A DNA stretch of 64,000 bases, from assembly GCF_001428075.1 (NCBI RefSeq), contig NZ_LMSI01000024.1:203708-267707 (forward strand), in the 5' to 3' direction. The DNA is from Arthrobacter sp. Soil764. GTDB lineage: Bacteria; Actinomycetota; Actinomycetes; Actinomycetales; Micrococcaceae. Shown here piece by piece: positions 62,821-64,000 of the stretch; position 1 is the first letter of the stretch, and each line of letters starts with the position of its first letter. The position numbers and the translations under genes were made by a program. Below the pieces are notes generated by a model. The model saw nothing but the letters and a program-made list of their open reading frames with translations. It had not been told where the DNA came from and did not search any database.

Positions 62821-63798
62821 ATGATGACAGAGAACCAATGGCCCCAGACTCCGCGCACCACAACCGACCCGGCCGTCGTCGATCCATACGGCGCAACCGA
62901 GGCAGTACCCGGCCAGACCTCCTACACGGGAACCTCAGCCGACACCTCCAAGACGCAGGCTGCGAAGGAGGAGGCTTCCAACGTTGCCGGTGAAGCCGCA
63001 TCGGCCGCCCAGGGAGTAGCCCAGACGGCCAAGGGCGAGGCCGCGAACGTGGCCCACGAGGCCAAGGCCAACGCCCAGGACCTGCTCCACCAGGCGAAGT
63101 CGGGCCTGACCAGCCAGGCCGGCACGCAGCAGCAGAAGGCCGCCGAGGGCATCCGCAACATCTCCAGCCAACTGCACAGCATGGCCAGCGCACCGGACCA
63201 GCAGGGCATGGCCAGCGACCTGATCCGGCAAGCAGCCGATCGCACGTCCTCCATGGCGTCCTGGTTGGAGAACCGGGAGCCCGGTGACCTCCTGAACGAG
63301 GTCCAGCGGTTTGCCCGCAACCGGCCCGGCATGGCGTCCTGGTTGGAGAACCGGGAGCCCGGTGACCTCCTGAACGAGGTCCAGCGGTTTGCCCGCAACC
63401 GGCCCGGAACGTTCCTGCTCCTCGCCGCCGGCGCCGGCGTCCTGGCCGGACGCCTCACCCGCGGCCTGACCGCAGGCGCCCCCGACTCGCAGGGGCAGGT
63501 CCAGGCTTCAGGCCAACAGGGTTTGGGCCAGCACCGCGCAGTGCAGTCACCGCCCGTAGCGCCCCTGCACCCGGAGACCGTGTACGCAGCCGGAACCGAT
63601 GACCTCTTCGCTGAGCCGTCGGTAGCCAGCGGCGCTCCGGTATCCACCAGCACCCTGCCCTCGGGTACCGCCGAGGAGACCCCGCTTCGGTTCGATGACG
63701 ACCCCTACCGGGCCGAAAACGGCGTCTACAACGACGACGAGCCGTTCGGCAGCGAAGGCACCTCCGGCACCGGCCGCCGCGGCACGGGTGGTCTGTGA
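62821..63798 (+). CDS. Ala-rich membrane-associated stress-type protein with internal tandem duplication
   Basis: This protein of about 325 aa has an N-terminal, Ala/Gln-rich, helix-prone stretch (about 35-130) with heptad-like repeats, then an exact 26-residue tandem repeat MASWLENREPGDLLNEVQ... (residues 145-170 and 171-196), a glycine-rich membrane helix (TFLLLAAGAGVLAGRLTRGL) and a long polar tail with acidic end. The layout resembles actinobacterial proteins encoded just before holin-like and DUF3618 genes. AAAGAGAG precedes the start; ATG 62824 is also possible. It shares one base with the next gene and is divergent from a MarR regulator. Confidence 0.78.
   Translation: MMTENQWPQTPRTTTDPAVVDPYGATEAVPGQTSYTGTSADTSKTQAAKEEASNVAGEAASAAQGVAQTAKGEAANVAHEAKANAQDLLHQAKSGLTSQAGTQQQKAAEGIRNISSQLHSMASAPDQQGMASDLIRQAADRTSSMASWLENREPGDLLNEVQRFARNRPGMASWLENREPGDLLNEVQRFARNRPGTFLLLAAGAGVLAGRLTRGLTAGAPDSQGQVQASGQQGLGQHRAVQSPPVAPLHPETVYAAGTDDLFAEPSVASGAPVSTSTLPSGTAEETPLRFDDDPYRAENGVYNDDEPFGSEGTSGTGRRGTGGL
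63253..63408 (+). repeat. 78-bp in-frame tandem duplication
   Basis: Bases 63253-63330 and 63331-63408 are identical except for the last base (c in unit 1, a in unit 2, a silent Gly codon change). Each unit encodes 26 residues beginning MASWLENREPGDLL. Near-perfect DNA identity means the duplication is recent or an assembly artefact. Confidence 0.95.
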
Positions 63799-64000
63799 TG
63801 AGTAGCCAGATTCCGGAGATGCCGCCGAGTGAGGCGCATATGAAAGCGGACAACGCGTCGCTGGGTGAGTTGCTGGGGGATGTGACCCGGGACCTGTCCA
63901 CCCTGATGCGCCAGGAAGTGGAGCTGGCCAAGGCCGAAGCGAAGCAGTCCGCCACCCGTGCAGGGAAAGGCGCCGGCATGCTCGCCGGCGCCGGCGTGGG
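63798..64000 (+). CDS. Phage holin family (DUF1469-like) protein, partial
   Basis: The 5' part of a gene that runs off the window: about 67 residues including SLGELLGDVTRDLSTLMRQE and VELAKAEAKQSATRAGKGAG, the cytoplasmic helix typical of Phage_holin_3_6 (DUF1469) proteins that precedes two membrane helices. Its ATG shares its first base with the stop of the gene upstream. The name is historical; these proteins are envelope components in actinobacteria rather than phage lysis proteins. Confidence 0.8.
   Translation, partial: MSSQIPEMPPSEAHMKADNASLGELLGDVTRDLSTLMRQEVELAKAEAKQSATRAGKGAGMLAGAGV

Noticed and set aside
63455..63979. 174-codon minus-strand frame at the right edge
   Set aside because: It is antisense to the envelope protein tail and the holin-like gene, and is Arg-rich without a motif.
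63798..64000. Prophage at the right edge because of the holin-like family name
   Set aside because: The family is common in actinobacterial chromosomes; no phage structural, lysis or integrase gene is visible.

Overview
The window looks like a chromosome segment of a high-GC actinobacterium of the Micrococcaceae, most likely Arthrobacter or Pseudarthrobacter. The grounds are many GTG and TTG starts, actinobacterial families (PAS-ANTAR regulator, MptB-type mannosyltransferase, DUF3072, CBU_0592-type membrane protein) and dense ATGA/GTGA-coupled operons. There are no rRNA or tRNA genes, no CRISPR array and no complete insertion sequence that I can see. The species call is inference from these gene families, not from a marker gene.

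Region 1 (91-12835) is the most interesting part. A divergent FadR-type GntR regulator faces a ten-gene operon: a split UxaA/SuyAB-type lyase, a GabD-like aldehyde dehydrogenase, an MFS importer, a YihU-like beta-hydroxyacid dehydrogenase, a SerA/SlcC-like D-2-hydroxyacid dehydrogenase, an Ldh2/ComC-like dehydrogenase, a complete pyruvate carboxylase and a YeiH/COG2855 sulfite or sulfate exporter. Together they read as a cytoplasmic route for a three-carbon sulfonate: 2,3-dihydroxypropanesulfonate (DHPS) to sulfolactaldehyde to sulfolactate, isomer interconversion through sulfopyruvate, C-S cleavage to pyruvate and sulfite, pyruvate carboxylation, and export of the sulfur oxyanion. Two GGTAAGACC-core palindromes in the divergent promoter are the likely operators. 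The DNA here is less GC-rich than the rest (34/60 in one counted line against 42/60 at 21 kb), and the operon ends in a gene-poor stretch (12836-13967) with a repeat and a palindrome, so it may be acquired.

Region 2 (13968-30133) starts with an IclR-controlled set (D-2-hydroxyacid dehydrogenase, FAH-family hydrolase, IclR, MHS-type MFS); three GTTCAG-N4 palindromes mark its promoters. Then come a PAS-ANTAR regulator, a small membrane protein, an AraC-VOC pair, a UvrA-like double ABC ATPase, a MOSC protein, a GntR-MFS pair, another MHS transporter, a beta-hydroxyacid dehydrogenase, a TerC-family exporter behind a yybP-ykoY (manganese) riboswitch, and two small proteins.

Region 3 (30461-36582) holds two tandem polytopic GT87-like membrane proteins that both appear to start at ATT codons, a convergent MptB-type mannosyltransferase and a SulP/STAS anion transporter.

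Region 4 (36678-52485) contains two catabolic operons. The first is a polar amino acid-type ABC transporter with a Gfo/Idh/MocA dehydrogenase and a DAO-type FAD oxidoreductase, opposite a LacI regulator with two clear operators. The second is a LacI-controlled carbohydrate ABC transporter with two Gfo/Idh/MocA dehydrogenases, a TIM-barrel isomerase and a ThuA protein, resembling 3-keto-glycoside (Thu-like) metabolism; an enolase-superfamily dehydratase lies beside its regulator.

Region 5 (52519-64000) has a diguanylate cyclase with an I-site, a zinc-ribbon protein, an RsgA GTPase with a possible upstream small ORF, a hydrolase, an agmatine deiminase-amidase pair behind a probable leaderless promoter overlapped by a 25-bp palindrome, a pentapeptide-repeat protein, an alditol-oxidase-like flavoprotein, a small lipoprotein, a MarR regulator and a divergent envelope gene with an almost exact 78-bp in-frame tandem duplication, followed by a truncated holin-like gene at the window edge.
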